A stretch of DNA of 64,000 nt from assembly GCA_029990175.1 (NCBI GenBank), contig JARKIP010000005.1:31257501-31321500 (forward strand), given 5' to 3'. Source of the DNA: Petunia secreta. Taxonomy: Eukaryota; Streptophyta; Magnoliopsida; Solanales; Solanaceae. The position numbers were made by a program, and so were the translations under genes. The notes under the pieces were generated by a model. That model was not told the DNA's origin, searched no databases, and worked only from the letters and a program-made list of their open reading frames with translations. Below are positions 44,202 through 58,500 of the stretch, piece by piece. The stretch's first letter is position 1. Every line of letters begins with the position of its first letter.

Positions 44202-47100
44202 CAACTTCCCTTTCCTAAGGTTTGGAAACCTTTCTTTCCGGAAGTGCACCCAAACATAGTCACCCTTCTTGAGTTCCACCTTCTTGCGGCCTTTGTTTTT
44301 CTTGGAGGCAACCTTAGCATAAGCTTCCTCCAAGTTCTTCTTCGCCTTTGCATGGAGCTCAACCAAAGCCTTGGCTCTAGCTTTACCTTCAAAATTAACA
44401 ACCATTTCCCTTGGCAAAGGGGTTAGATCAAGGGGAATCAAGGGGTTAAATCCATAAACACACTCGAATGGAGTCATGCCTATCATACTATGCAATGTGC
44501 GATTGTAGGCAAACTCCATAAGAGGTAGGCGATCAATCCAAGTCCCGGCCTTCCCTCGGGTCATGGCTGTAAGAAGAGCTCCCAAGGTTCGGTTTACCAC
44601 TTCCGTTTGCCCATCGGTTTGCGGGTGGTGGGACGTGGAGAACAAGAGCTTGGTGCCTAAAGCACCCCATAAACACCTCCAAAAATGACTTAGGAACTTA
44701 TGGTTTGAGGCACACCATGCAACTTCAAAACATTTTCAATAAACAAAGTTTCCACATGTTGTGCATCATCACATTTCTTGCACGGAATAAAATGAGCCAT
44801 TTTGGAGAACCTATCCACAACAACATAAATGCTATCATGGCCCCCTCTAGTCCTCGGTAATCCCATCACAAAATCCATTGAGATATCCAACCACGGACTA
44901 GTAGGTACGGGGAGAGGGGTATACAACCCATGAGGGTGGGCTTTAGATTTGGCACGTTTGCAATCAAGGCAATTAGTGCAAAACTTCTCCACATGCACCC
45001 TCATCTTTGGCCAATAGAATTGTTCTTGAAGAATGGCCAAAGTCTTTCTTGTGCCAAAATGTCCCATGAGTCCCCCGCAATGTTCTTCATGCACAAGCAA
45101 CTCTCTCCAAGAGGACTCCGAAATGCACACTCTACCATTTTTGAAGATATAACCATTAACCCATTGGTATTTGTCAACTCTCTCCCCTTTCTCTAGAGTG
45201 TCATGGACACTCTTTAGCTTTGGGTCATAAGCATACATCAATTTAATGCTCTCAAAACCCATGAGCTTATAGGTGAGAGTGGTGGCTAGAGCAAACTTTC
45301 TTGAAAGCGCATCCGCCACGACATTGTCTTTCCCTTTCTTGTATTGGATCACATAGGGAAAAGACTCAATGAATTCAACCCACTTGGCATGTCTCTTATT
45401 GAGCTTCTCTTGGCTTCTCAAATGCTTGAGTGACTCATGGTCACTCTTGATTACAAACTCACGAGGCCAAAGATAGTGTTGCCAATGGGCAAGGGCTCTC
45501 ACAAGGGCATACAACTCCTTGTCATATGTAGAATAATTCAAGGAGACCCCTTTCAACTTCTCACTAAAGTAGGCGATGGGTTTGCTATCTTGCATTAAGA
45601 CACCACCAATGCCCACCTCCGAGGCATCACACTCAACCTCAAATGCCTTTCCGAAGTCGGGCAATTGCAATAGCGGGGCGGTACTCAACCTACTTTTCAA
45701 CTCTAGGAAGGCCTTCTCTTGCGGCTCTCCCCAAACAAACGGTTGGTCTTTCTTCACCAACTCGGTGAGTGGAGCGGCAATGGAGCTAAAGTCCTTCACA
45801 AATCGCCTATAAAAGCTTGCGAGACCATGAAAGCTCCTCACTTGAGTCACGGTAGTAGGAGTAGGCCAATCACGTATGGCCTCTACCTTAGACTCATCCA
45901 CCTCCACTCCTTGGGCACTCACAACAAACCCAAGGAAGACCACCTTCTCAACACCAAAGGCACACTTTTTAAAATTAGCATAGAGCTTTTCGGCTCTCAA
46001 CTTTTCAAGCACTAGCCTAAGGTGTTCAACATGGTCGTCTATTGATTTGCTATAGATCAATATATCGTCAAAATAGACGACCACAAACTTGTTGATGAAT
46101 GGCTTTAGAACATGGTTCATTAGCCTCATGAAAGTGCTAGGTGCATTGGAGAGCCCAAAGGGCATCACCAACCATTCATAGAGACCAAATTTGGTCTTGA
46201 ATGCGGTTTTCCATTCATCACCCGGTTTCATCCGGATTTGATGGTAGCCGGACCTAAGGTCAATTTTGCTAAACACACATGAGCCACTTAATTCGTCTAA
46301 CATATCATCAAGTCTGGGAATAGGATGACGGTACTTTACCGTTATTTTGTTCACGGCCCGACAATCAACACACATTCTCCAAGTGCCGTCCTTTTTAGGA
46401 ACAAGGATCACGGGCACGGCACAAGGACTCAAGCTTTCCCTTACCAAACCTTTAGTGAGCAATTCATCAACTTGCTTTTGCAATTCCCTTGTATCCTCCG
46501 GGTTGCTCCTATAGGCCGGTTTGTTCGGGATTTGGGATCCCGGGACAAAGTCTATTTGATGCTCAATGCCCCCTCAAAGGACAAAGGACTAGTCTCAATG
46601 ATTGACTTAGCCTTTGCCACCTCTCTCAACTCCTTCATTTTCTTGTAGTCTTCACTCACTTGTTTAGGAGTGAGAGGTTAAGCACATATCTTTTCCCTTC
46701 AGGTTTGACCGTGTAAGTATTGACACGACCGTCATGCACCACTTGCCTATCGAATTGCCAAGGCCTCCCTAAGAGTAGGTGGCACGCTTGCATGGGCACA
46801 ACGTCAAACAAATGCTCATCTACATAACTCCCCCATTTTGAAGCGAATCATCACTTGCTTTACCACTTTAAGCTCCCCACATTCGCTTAGCCATTGTAAC
46901 CGGTAAGGTTTAGGATGCTTCATGGCGGTCAACTTCAATTGAGACACAAGTGATTGACTCACTACATTTGCACAACTTCCGGAATCAATTATCATAGAGC
47001 AAACAACATCTTTGACCCGGCACCTAGCATGGAATAGATTTTCCCTTTGCAAGGTTTCACTATCTTCCACAATCATAACCCCTAGGCTCCTTCTCACAGC
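44202..47100 (-). pseudogene. pol: D pol remnant: protease, RT, RNase H, integrase
   Basis: Read from 47100 down: a protease piece with IIDSGSCANVV (a 1-bp insertion near 46845 breaks it after KMGE); a deletion near 46572 that joins the post-protease linker to GIEHQIDF-like sequence; then an open frame of about 600 codons with RT (YFDDILIYS), RNase H (CDASE where others have CDASG) and the integrase zinc region and MDFV. Near 44697 about 19 bp are deleted, removing the second catalytic Asp (SDRD) and shifting frame. The rest, with DGQTE and FRKERFPN, runs to the E junction at 44202. It differs from A/C/E at many residues, so it is a separate family. Confidence 0.9.
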
Positions 47101-50100
47101 CAAGTCAGGCTTAAATTATGACAACTAGCCTCGTCAGACTTATAATATGACCACCAGCCTCGTCCAGCTTAAAATATGACAACTAGCCACGACAGGCTTA
47201 AAAGATGACGACTAGCCTCGTTAGGCTTAAAATACGACGACTAGTCTCGTCACGCTTAAAATACGACGACTAGTCATGTCAGGCTTAAAATATGACGAGT
47301 AGCCTCGTCAAACTTAAAATATGACGACTAGCCACATCAGGCTTAAAATCTGACGACAAGCCTCGTCATGCTTAAAATATAACGACAAGTCACATCAGGC
47401 TTAAAATATGACAACTACCCACGTTAGACTTAAAATATGACGACTAACCACGTTAGGCTTAAAATATGACGACGAGCCTTGCAGGCTTAGAATATGACGA
47501 GTAGCCACGTCAGGCTTAAAATATCATGACGAGCCTCGTTTAGCTTAGATTATGACGACTAGCCAAGTCAGGTTTAAAATATGACGACTGCCTCGTCAGG
47601 CTTAAAATATGACGACAAGCCGCGTCAGGCTTAAAATATGACAACTTACGATGTCAGGCTTAAAATATGACGACTAGCCACGTCAGTCTTAGAATATGAC
47701 GACGAGCCTCGTCATGCTTAGAATATGACGAGTAGCCACGTCTGGCATATAATATGATGAGGAGCCTCGTTAAGCTTAGACTATGGCGACTAGCCTCGTC
47801 ATGCTTAAAATATGATGACGACTAGCCAAGTCAGGCTTAAAATATGAAGACTAGCCATGTAATGCTTAAAATATGACGACTAGCCACGTCAGTGTTAAAA
47901 TATGACGACGAACCTCGTCAGGCTTAGAATATGACGACTAGCCTAGTCAGACTTATAATATGACGACTAGCCTCGTCTAGCTTAAAATATGACGACTAGC
48001 CACGTCAGGCTTAAAATATGACGACTAGCCTCGTTAAGCTTAAAATATGACGACTAGTCTCGTCACGCTTAAAATACGACGACTAGCCAAATATGCAGGC
48101 TTGCCATGTCAGGCTTAAAATATGACGACCAGCCTCGTCAAACTTAACATATGACGACTAGCCACATCAGGCTTAAAATATGACGACAAGCCTCGTCAGG
48201 CTTAAAATATGATGACAAGCCACATCAGGCTTAAACTATGACAACTCGCCATGCTAGACTTAAAATACGACGACTAGCCACGTCAGGCTTAAAATATGAC
48301 GATGAGCCTTGTCAGGCTTAGAATATGACTAGTAGCCACGTCAGACTTAAAATATGACGACGAGCCTCGCTAAGCTTAGAATATGACGACGAGCCTCGTC
48401 AAACATAAAATATGATGACGACTAGCCATGTCAGGCTTAAAATATGACGACTAGCCATGTCAGGCTTAAAATATGACGACTAGCTACACCAAGATTAAAA
48501 TATGACAACTAGCAATGTCAGGCTTAAAATATGACGACGAGCCTCGTTAGGCTTAGAATATAATGACCATATTCATCAGGCTTAACATATGATGACAACT
48601 AGCCAAGTTAGGCTTAAAATATGACGACTAGCCTCGTCAGCCTTAAAATATGACGACAAGCTTTGTCATTCTTAAAATATGACAACTAATGACGTCGGGC
48701 TTAAAATATGACGACTAGCCACGTCAGCCTTAAAATATGACGACGAGCCTCGTCAGGCTTAGAATATGACTAGTAGCCACATCGGGCATAAAATATGATG
48801 AGGGGCCTCGTTAAGGTTAGACTATAGCAACTAGCCTCGTCAGGCTTAAAATATGATGACGACTAGCCAAGTTAGGCTTAAAATATGACGACTAGCCTCG
48901 TCAGGCTTAAAATATGACGATTAGCCTCGTCAGACTTAAAATATGATGACGACTAGCCAAGTCAGGCTTAAAATATGATGACTAGCCTCGTCAGCCTTAA
49001 AATAGGACGACTAGCCACATCAAGATTTAAATATGACGACTAGCCATACCATGCTTAAAATATGACGACTAGCCTCGTTAGGCTTAAAATATGACGACTA
49101 GCGACGTCGGGCTTAAAATATGACAACTAGCCTGTCAGGCTTAAATGACTACCCTCGTCAGGTTTAAAATATGACGACAAACCTCATCAAGCTTAAAATA
49201 TGACGACTAGCTTCGTTAAGCTTAGTATATGACGACTAGCCTCGTGAGGCTTAAAATATGATTACGACTAGCCAAGTCAGGCTTAAAATATGACGACTAG
49301 CCTCGTGAGGCTTAAAATATGACGACTAGCTACACCAAGCTTAGAATATGACGACTAGCCTCGTCAGGCTTAAAATATGACAACGGCTAGCCAAGTCAAG
49401 CTTAAAATATGACAACTAGCCTCGTTAGACTTATAATATGACCACTAGCCTCGTCCAGCTTAAAATATGACGACTAGCCATGACAGGCTTAAAATATGAC
49501 GATTAGCCTCGTTAGGCTTAAAATATGACGACTAGTCTCGTCACGCTTAAAATACGACGACTAGTCATGTCAGGCTTAAAATATGACGAGTAGCCTCGTC
49601 AAACTTAAAATATGACGACTAGCCACATCAGGCTTAAAATATGACGACAAGCCTCGTCAGGCTTAAAATATGACGACAAGCCTCGTCAGGGTTAAAATAT
49701 GACGACAAGCCATGTTAGACTAAAAATACGACGACTAGCCACGTGAGGCTTAAAATATGACGACGAGCCTTGTCAGGCTTAGAATATCACGAGTAGCCAC
49801 ATCAGGCTTAAAATGTGATGACGAGCCTCGTTAAGCTTAGAATATGACGACTAACCTCGTCAGGCTTAAAATATGATGACGACTAGCTACACCAAGCTAC
49901 CATAATGACGACTAGCAATGTTTGGCATAAAATATGACGACGAGCCTCGTTAGGCTTAGAATATAATGACTATACTCGTCAGGCTTAAAATATGATGACG
50001 ACTAGCCAAGTCAGGCTTAAAATATAACGACTAGCCTCATCAGGCTTAAAATATGACGACAAGTCTCGTCAGGCTTAAATTATGACAACTAACGACGTCA

Positions 50101-53070
50101 GGCTTAAAATATGACGACTAGCCACGTCAGTCTTAAAATATGACGACGAGCCTGGTCAGGCTTAGAATATGACGAGTAACCACGTCGGGCATAAAATATG
50201 ATGAGGAGCCTCGTTAAACTTAGACTATGGCGACTAGCCTCGTCAAGCTTAAAATATAACGACAAGTCACATCAGGCTTAAAATCTGACAACAAGCCTCG
50301 TCACGCTTAAAATATAACGACAAGTCACATCAGGCTTAAAATATGACAACTAGCCACGTTAGACTTAAAATATGACGACTAACCACGTTAGGCTTAAAAT
50401 ATGACGACGAGCCTTGCATGCTTAGAATATGACGAGTAGCCACGTCAGGCTTAAAATATCATGACGAGCCTCGTTTAGCTTAGATTATGACGACTAGCCA
50501 AGTCAGGTTTAAAATATGACGACTGCCTCGTCAGGCTTAAAATATGACGACAAGCCTCGTCAAGCTTAAAATATGACAACTTACGATGTCAGGCTTAAAA
50601 TATGACGACTAGCCACGTCAGTCTTAAAATATGATAACGAGCCTCGTCAGGCTTAGAATATGACGAGTAGCCACGTCTGGCATATAATATGATGAGGAGC
50701 CTCGTTAAGCTTAGACTATGGCGACTAGCCTCGTCAAGCTTAAAATATGATGACGACTAGCCAAGTCAGGCATAAAATATTATGACTAGCCTCTTCAGCC
50801 TTAAAATATGACGACTAGCCACGTCAAGCTTAAAATATGACGACTAGCCATGCCATGCTTAAAAAATGACGACTAGCCTCGTTAGGCTTAAAATATAACG
50901 ACTAGCAACGTCAGGCTTAGAATATGACGAGTAGCCACGTCTGGCATATAAGATGATGAGGAGCCTCGTTAAGCTTAGACTATGGCGACTAGCCTCGTCA
51001 AGCTTAAAATATGATGACGACTAGCCAAGTCAGGCTTAAAATATTATGACTAGCCTCGTAAGCCTTAAAATATGACGACTAGCTACGTCAAGCTTAAAAT
51101 ATGACGACTAGCCATGCCATGCTTAAAATATGACGACTAGCCATGTCAGGCTTAAAATATGACGACTAGCCTCGTCAAACTTAATATATGAGGACTAGCC
51201 ACATCAGGCTTAAAATCTGACGACAAGCCTCGTCACGCTTCAAATATAACGACAAGTCACATCTGGCTTAAAATATGACAACTAGCCACGTTAGACTTAA
51301 AATATGACGACTAACCACGTTAGGCTTAAAATATGACGACGAGCCTTGCAGGCTTAGAATATGACGAGTAGCCACGTCAGGCTTAAAATATCATGACGAG
51401 CCTCGTTTAGCTTAGATTATGACGACTAGCCAAGTAAGGTTTAAAATATGACGACTGCCTCGTCAGGCTCAAAATATGACGACAAGCCTCGTCAAGCTTA
51501 AAATATGACAACTTACGATGTCAGACTTAAATATGACGATGAGCCTCGTCAGGCTTAGAATATGACGAGTAGCCACGTCTGGCATATAATATGATGAGGA
51601 GCCTCGTTAAGCTTAGACTATGGAGCTTAAAATATGATGACGACTAGCCAAGTCAGGCTTAAAATATTATGACTAGCCTCGTCAGCCTTAAAATATGACG
51701 ACTAGCCACGTCAAACTTAAAATATGACGACTAGCCATGCCATGCTTAAAAAATGACGACTAGCCTCGTTAGGCTTAAAATATGACGACTAGCAACGTCA
51801 GGCTTAAAATATGACGACTAGCCTGTCAGGCTTAAATGACTAGCCTCATCAGGCTTAAAATATGACGACAAGCCTCGTCAGACTTAAAATATGACGACTA
51901 GCCTCGTTAAGCTTAGATATGACGACTAGCCTCGTCAGGCTTAAAATATGATTACGACTAGCCCAGTCAGGCTTAAAATATTGTGACTAGCCTCGTCGGG
52001 CTTAAAATATGACGACTAGCTACACCAACCTTAGAGTATGACGACTAGCCTCGTCAGGCTTAAAATATGACGACGACAAGCCAAGTCAGGCTTAAAATAT
52101 GACAACTAGCCTAGTCAGACTTATAATATGACGACTAGCCTCGTCCAGCTTAAAATATGACGACTAGCCACGTCAGGCTTAAAATATGACGACTAGCCTC
52201 GTTAGGCTTAAAATATGACGACTAGTCTCGTCACGCTTAAAATACGACGACTAGCCAAATATGCCGGCTAGCCATGTCAGGCTTAAAATATGACGACTAG
52301 CCTCGTCAAACTTAAAATATGACGACTAGCCACATCAGACTTAAAATATGACGACAAGCCTCGTCAAGCTTAAAATATGATGACAAGCCTCGTTAAGCTT
52401 AGAATATGACGACTAGCCTCGTCAGGCTTAAAATATGATTACGACTAGCCAAGTCAGGTTTAAAATATGACGACTAGCCTCGTGAGAATTAAAATATGAC
52501 GACTAGCTACACCAAGCTTAGAATATGACGACTAGCCTCGTCAGGCTTAAAATATGGCAACGGCTAGCCAAGTCAGGCTTAAATTATGACAACAAGACTC
52601 GTTAGACTTATAATATGACCACCAGCCTCGTCCAGTTTAAAATATGACGACTAGCCACGTTAGGCTTAAAATATGACGACTAGCCTCGTTAGGCTTAAAA
52701 TAGGACGACTAGTCTCGTCACGCTTAAAATACGACGACTAGTCATGTCAGGCTAAAAATATGACGAGTAGCCTCGTCAAACTTAAAATATGACGACTAGC
52801 CACATCAGGCTTAAAATATGACGACAAGCCTCGTCAGGCTTAAAATATGACGACAAGCCACATCAGGCTTAAAATATGACAACTAGCCATGTTAGACTTA
52901 AAATACGACGACTAGCCACGTTAGGCTTAAAATATGACGACGAGCCTTATTAGGCTTAGAATATGACGAGTAGCCACATAAGGCTTAAAATATGATGACG
53001 AGCCTCGTTAAGCTTAGAATATGACGACTAACCTCGTCAGGCTTAAAATATGATGACGACTAGCTACACC

Positions 53071-55533
53071 AAGTTTCCAAAATGGCGACTAGCAATGTTT
53101 GGCTTAAAATATGACGGCGAGCTTCGTTAGGTTAAGAATATAATGACTATACTCGTCAGGCTTAAAATATGATGACGACTAGCCAAGTCATGCTTAAAAT
53201 ATGACGACTAGCCTCATCAGGCTTAAAATATGACGACAAGCCTCGTCAGGCTTAAAATATGACAACTAACGACATCAGGCTTAAAATATAACGACTAGCC
53301 ACGTCAATCTTAAAATATGACGACGAGCCTGGTCAGGCTTAGAATATGACGAGTAGCCACGTCGGGCATAAAATATGATGAGGAGCCTCGTTAAGCTTAG
53401 ACTATTGCGACTAGCCTCGTCAGGCTTAAATTATGATGACGACTAGCCAAGTCGAGTTTAAAATATGACGACTAGCCACGACAGGCTTAAAATATGACGA
53501 CTAGCCTCGTTAGGCTTAAAATATGACGACTAGTCTAGTCACGCTTAAAATACGACGACTAGTCATGTCAGGCTAAAAATATGACGAGTAGCCTCGTCAA
53601 ACTTAAAATATGACGACTAGCCACATCAGGCTTAAAATATGACGACAAGCCTCGTCAGGCTTAAAATATGACGACAAGCCACATCAGGCTTAAAATATGA
53701 CAACTAGCCATGTTAGACTTAAAATACGACGACTAGCCACGTTAGGCTTAAAATATGACGACGAGCCTTATCAGGCTTAGAATATGACGAGTAGCCACAT
53801 CAGGCTTAAAATATGATGACGAGCCTCGTTAAGCTTAGAATATGACGACTAACCTCGTCAGGCTTAAAATATGATGACGACTAGCTACACCAAGTTTCCA
53901 AAATGGCGACTAGCAATGTTTGGCTTAAAATATGACGGCGAGCCTCGTTAGGTTAAGAATATAATGACTATACTCGTCAGGCTTAAAATATGATGACGAC
54001 TAGCCAAGGCAGGCTTAAAATATGACGACTAGCCTCATCAGGCTTAAAATATGACGACAAGCCTCGTTAGGCTTAAAATATGACAACTAACGACATCAGG
54101 CTTAAAATATAACGACTAGCCACGTAAGTCTTAAAATATGACGACGAGCCTGGTCAGGCTTAGAATATGACGAGTAGCCACGTCGGGCATAAAATATGAT
54201 GAGGAGCCTCGTTAAGCTTAGACTATTGCGACTAGCCTCGTCAGGCTTAAATTATGATGACGACTAGCCAAGTCGAGTTTAAAATATGACGACTAGCCAC
54301 GACAGGCTTAAAATATGACGACTAGCCTCGTTAGGCTTAAAATATGACGACTAGTCTCGTCACGCTTAAAATACGACGACTAGTCATGTCAGGCTAAAAA
54401 TATGACGAGTAGCCTCGTCAAACTTAAAATATGACGACTAGCCACATCAGGCTTAAAATATGACGACAAGCCTCGTCAGGCTTAAAATATGACGACAAGC
54501 CACATCAGGCTTAAAATATGACAACTAGCCATGTTAGACTTAAAATACGACGACTAGCCACGTTAGGCTTAAAATATGACGACGAGCCTTATCAGGCTTA
54601 GAATATGACGAGTAGCCACATCAGGCTTAAAATATGATGACGAGCCTCGTTAAGCTTAGAATATGACGACTAACCTCGTCAGGCTTAAAATATGATGACG
54701 ACTAGCTACTCCAAGTTTCCAAAATGGCGACTAGCAATGTTTGGCGTAAAATATGACGGCGAGCCTCGTTAGGTTAAGAATATAATGACTATACTCGTCA
54801 GGCTTAAAATATGATGACGACTACCCAAGTCAGGCTTAAAATATGACGACTAGCCTCATCAGGCTTAAAATATGACGACAAGCCTCGTCAGGCTTAAAAT
54901 ATGACAACTAACGACATCAGGCTTAAAATATAACGACTAGCCACGTCAGTCTTAAAATATGACGACGAGCCTGGTCAGGCTTAGAATATGACGAGTAGCC
55001 AAGTCGGGCATAAAATATGATGAGGAGCCTCGTTAAGCTTAGACTATTGCGACTAGCCTCGTCAGGCTTAAATTATGATGACGACTAGCCAAGTCGAGCT
55101 TAAAATATGATGACTAGCCACGTCAGGCTTAAAATATGACGACTAGCCTTGTTATGCTGAAAATATGACGACTAGTCTCGTCACGCTTAAAATACGACGA
55201 CTAGCCACGTCAGGCTTAAAATATGACGACCAGCTATGTCAGGCTTAAAATATGACGACTAGCCTCGTCAAACTTAAAATATGTCGACTAGCCACATCAG
55301 GCTTAAAATCTGACGACAAGCCTCGTCAAGCTTAAAATATAACGACAAGTCACATCAGGCTTAAAATATGACAACTAGCCACGTTAGACTTAAAATATGA
55401 CGACTAACCGTGTTATGCTTAAAATATGAGGACGAGCCTTGCAGGCTTAGAATATGACAAGTAGCCACGTCAGGCTTAAAATATCATGACGAGCCTCGTT
55501 TAGCTTAGATTATGACGACTAGCCAAGTCAGGT
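53071..55533. repeat. 0.82-kb sub-block, three tandem marker copies
   Basis: Marker positions 53071, 53892 and 54713 are exactly 821 bp apart and the sequence between them is nearly identical, so these are recent tandem duplications inside the larger array. The right edge is approximate. Confidence 0.8.
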
Positions 55534-58500
55534 TTAAAATATGACGACTGCCTCGTCAGGCTTAAAATATGACGACAAGCCTCGTCAGGCTTAAAATATG
55601 ACAACTTACGATGTCAGGCCTAAAATATGACGACTAGCCACGTCAGTCTTAAAATATGACGACGAGTTTGGCTAAGCTTAGAATTTGACGAGTAGACACG
55701 TCCGACATAAAATATGATGAGTAGCCTCGTTAAGCTTAGACTATTGCGACTAGCCTCGTCAGGCTTAAATTATGATGACGACTAGCCAAGTCAGGCTTAA
55801 AATATGACGACTAGCCTCGTCAGCCTTAAAATATGACGACTAGCCACATCAAGCTTAAAATATGACGACTAGCCATGCCATGCTTAAAAAATGACGACTA
55901 GCCTCGTTAGGCTTAAAATATGACGACTAGCAACGTCAGGCTTAAAATATGTCGACTAGCTTGTCAGGCTTAAATGACTAGCCTCGTCAGGCTTAAAATA
56001 TGACGACAAGCCTCGTAAGGCTTAAAATATGACGACTAGGCTCGTTAAGCTTAGAATATGACGACTAGCCTCGTCAGGCTTAAAATATGATTACGACTAG
56101 CCAAGTCAGGTTTAAATTATGACGGCTAGCCTCGTCGGGCTTAAAATATGACGACTAGCCAAGTCAGGTTTAAAATATGACGACTAGCCACGTCAAGCTT
56201 AAAATATGACGACTAGCCTCGTCATGCTTAAAATATGGCAACTAACGACGTCGGGCTTAAAATATGACGACTAGCCACGTTAGTCTTAAAAATGACGACG
56301 AGCCTCGTCATGCTTAGAATATGAGGAGTAGCCACGTCTGGCATGTAATATGATGAGGAGCCTTGTTAAGCTTAGACTATGGCGACTAGCCTCGTCAAGC
56401 TTAAAATATGATGACGACTAGCCAAGCTTAAAATATTATGACTAGCCTCGTCAGCCTTAAAATATGACGACTAGCCACGTCAAGCTTAAAATATGACGAC
56501 TAGCCATGCTATGCTTAAAAAATGACGACTAGCCTTGTTAGGCTTAAAATATGACGACAAGCAACGTCAGGCTTAAAATATGACGACTAGCCTGTCAGGC
56601 TTAAATGACTAGCCTCGTCAGGCTTAAAATATGACGACAAGCCTCATCAGGCTTAAAATATGACGCCTAGCCTCGTCAGGCTTAAAATATGATTACGACT
56701 AGCCAAGTCAGGCTTAAAATATGACGACTAGCATCATCAAGCTTAAAATATGACGACTAGCCTCGTCAGGCTTAAAATATGATTACGACTAGCCAAGTGA
56801 GGCTTAAAATATGACGACTAGCCTCGTCAAGCTTAAAATATGACGACTAGCCTCGTCAGGCTTAAAATATGATGACGACTAGCCAAGTTAGGCTTAAAAT
56901 ATGATGACTAGCCTCGTCTTCCTTAAAGTACGATGACTAGCCACATCAAGCTTTAAATATGACGACTAGCCATGCCATGCTTAAAATATGACGACTAGCC
57001 TCGTTAGGCTTAAAATATGACGACTAGCAACGTCAGGCTTAAAATGTGACAAAGTGCCTGTCAGTCTTAAATGATTAGCCTCGTCAGGTTTAAAATATGA
57101 CGACAAGCTTCATCAGGCTTAAAATATGACGACTAGCCTCGTTAAGCTTAGAATATGACGACTAGCCTCGTCAGGCTTAAAATATGATTACGACTAGCCA
57201 AGTCAGGTTTAAAATATGACGACTAGCCTCGTGAGGATTAAAATATGACGACTAGCTACACCAAGCTTAGAATATGACGACTAGCCTCGTCAGGCTTAAA
57301 ATATGACAACGGCTAGCCAAGTCAGGCTTAAATTATGACAACTAGCCTCGTTAGACTTATAATATGACCACCAGCCTCGTCCAGTTTAAAATATGACGAC
57401 TAGCCACGTTAGGCTTAAAATATGACGACTAGCCTCGTTAGGCTTAAAATATGACGACTAGTCTCGTCACGCTTAAAATACGACAACTAGTCATGTCAGG
57501 CTAAAAATATGACGAGTAGCCTCGTCAAACTTAAAATATGACGACTAGCCACATCAGGCTTAAAATATGACGACAAGCCTCGTCAGGCTTAAAATATGAC
57601 GACAAGCCACATCAGGCTTAAAATATGACAACTAGCCATGTTAGACTTAAAATACGACGACTAGCCACGTTAGGCTTAAAATATGACGACGAGCCTTATC
57701 AGGCTTAGAATATGACGAGTAGCCACATCAGGCTTAAAATATGATGATGAGCCTCGTTAAGCTTAGAATATGACGACTAACCTCGTCAGGCTTAAAATAT
57801 GATGACGACTAGCTACACCAAGTTTCCAAAATGGCGACTAGCAATGTTTGGCTTAAAATATGACGGCGAGCCTCGTTAGGTTAAGAATATAATGACTATA
57901 CTCGTCAGGCTTAAAATATGATGACGACTAGCCAAGGCAGGCTTAAAATATGACGACTAGCCTCATCAGGCTTAAAATATGACGACAAGCCTCGTCAGGC
58001 TTAAAATATGACAACTAACGACATCAGGCTTAAAATATAACGACTAGCCACGTAAGTCTTCAAATATGACGACGAGCCTGGTCAGGCTTAGAATATGACG
58101 AGTAGCCACGTCCGGCATAAAATATGATGAGGAGCCTCGTTAAGCTTAGACTATTGCGACTAGCCTCGTCAGGCTTAAATTATGATGACGACTAACCAAG
58201 TCGAGTTTAAAATATGACGACTAGCACATGCTTAAAATATGACGACTAGACTCGTTAGGCTTAAAATATGACGACTAGTCTCGTCACGCTTAAAATACGA
58301 CGACTAGTCATGTCAGGCTAAAAATATGACGAGTAGCCTCGTCAAACTTAAAATATGACGACTAGCCACATCAGGCTTAAAATATGACGACAAGCCTCGT
58401 CAGGCTTAAAATATGACGACAAGCCACATCAGGCTTAAAATATGACAACTAGCCATGTTAGACTTAAAATACGACGACTAGCCACGTTAGGCTTAAAATA

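Larger units (their letters stand above)
35185..47100 (-). mobile_element. Element D: 5'-truncated Ty3/gypsy element containing nested element E
   Basis: The 3' LTR (35185-36009), PPT and pol tail are on the left. Pol resumes after E at 44202 and runs to the protease at 47100, where it stops abruptly against satellite. Gag, leader, PBS and 5' LTR are missing. The last bases before the junction share a short match with the satellite. Its LTR begins TGATAAGACCC like B's, so D is probably a relict of the autonomous partner family of B. Confidence 0.9.
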
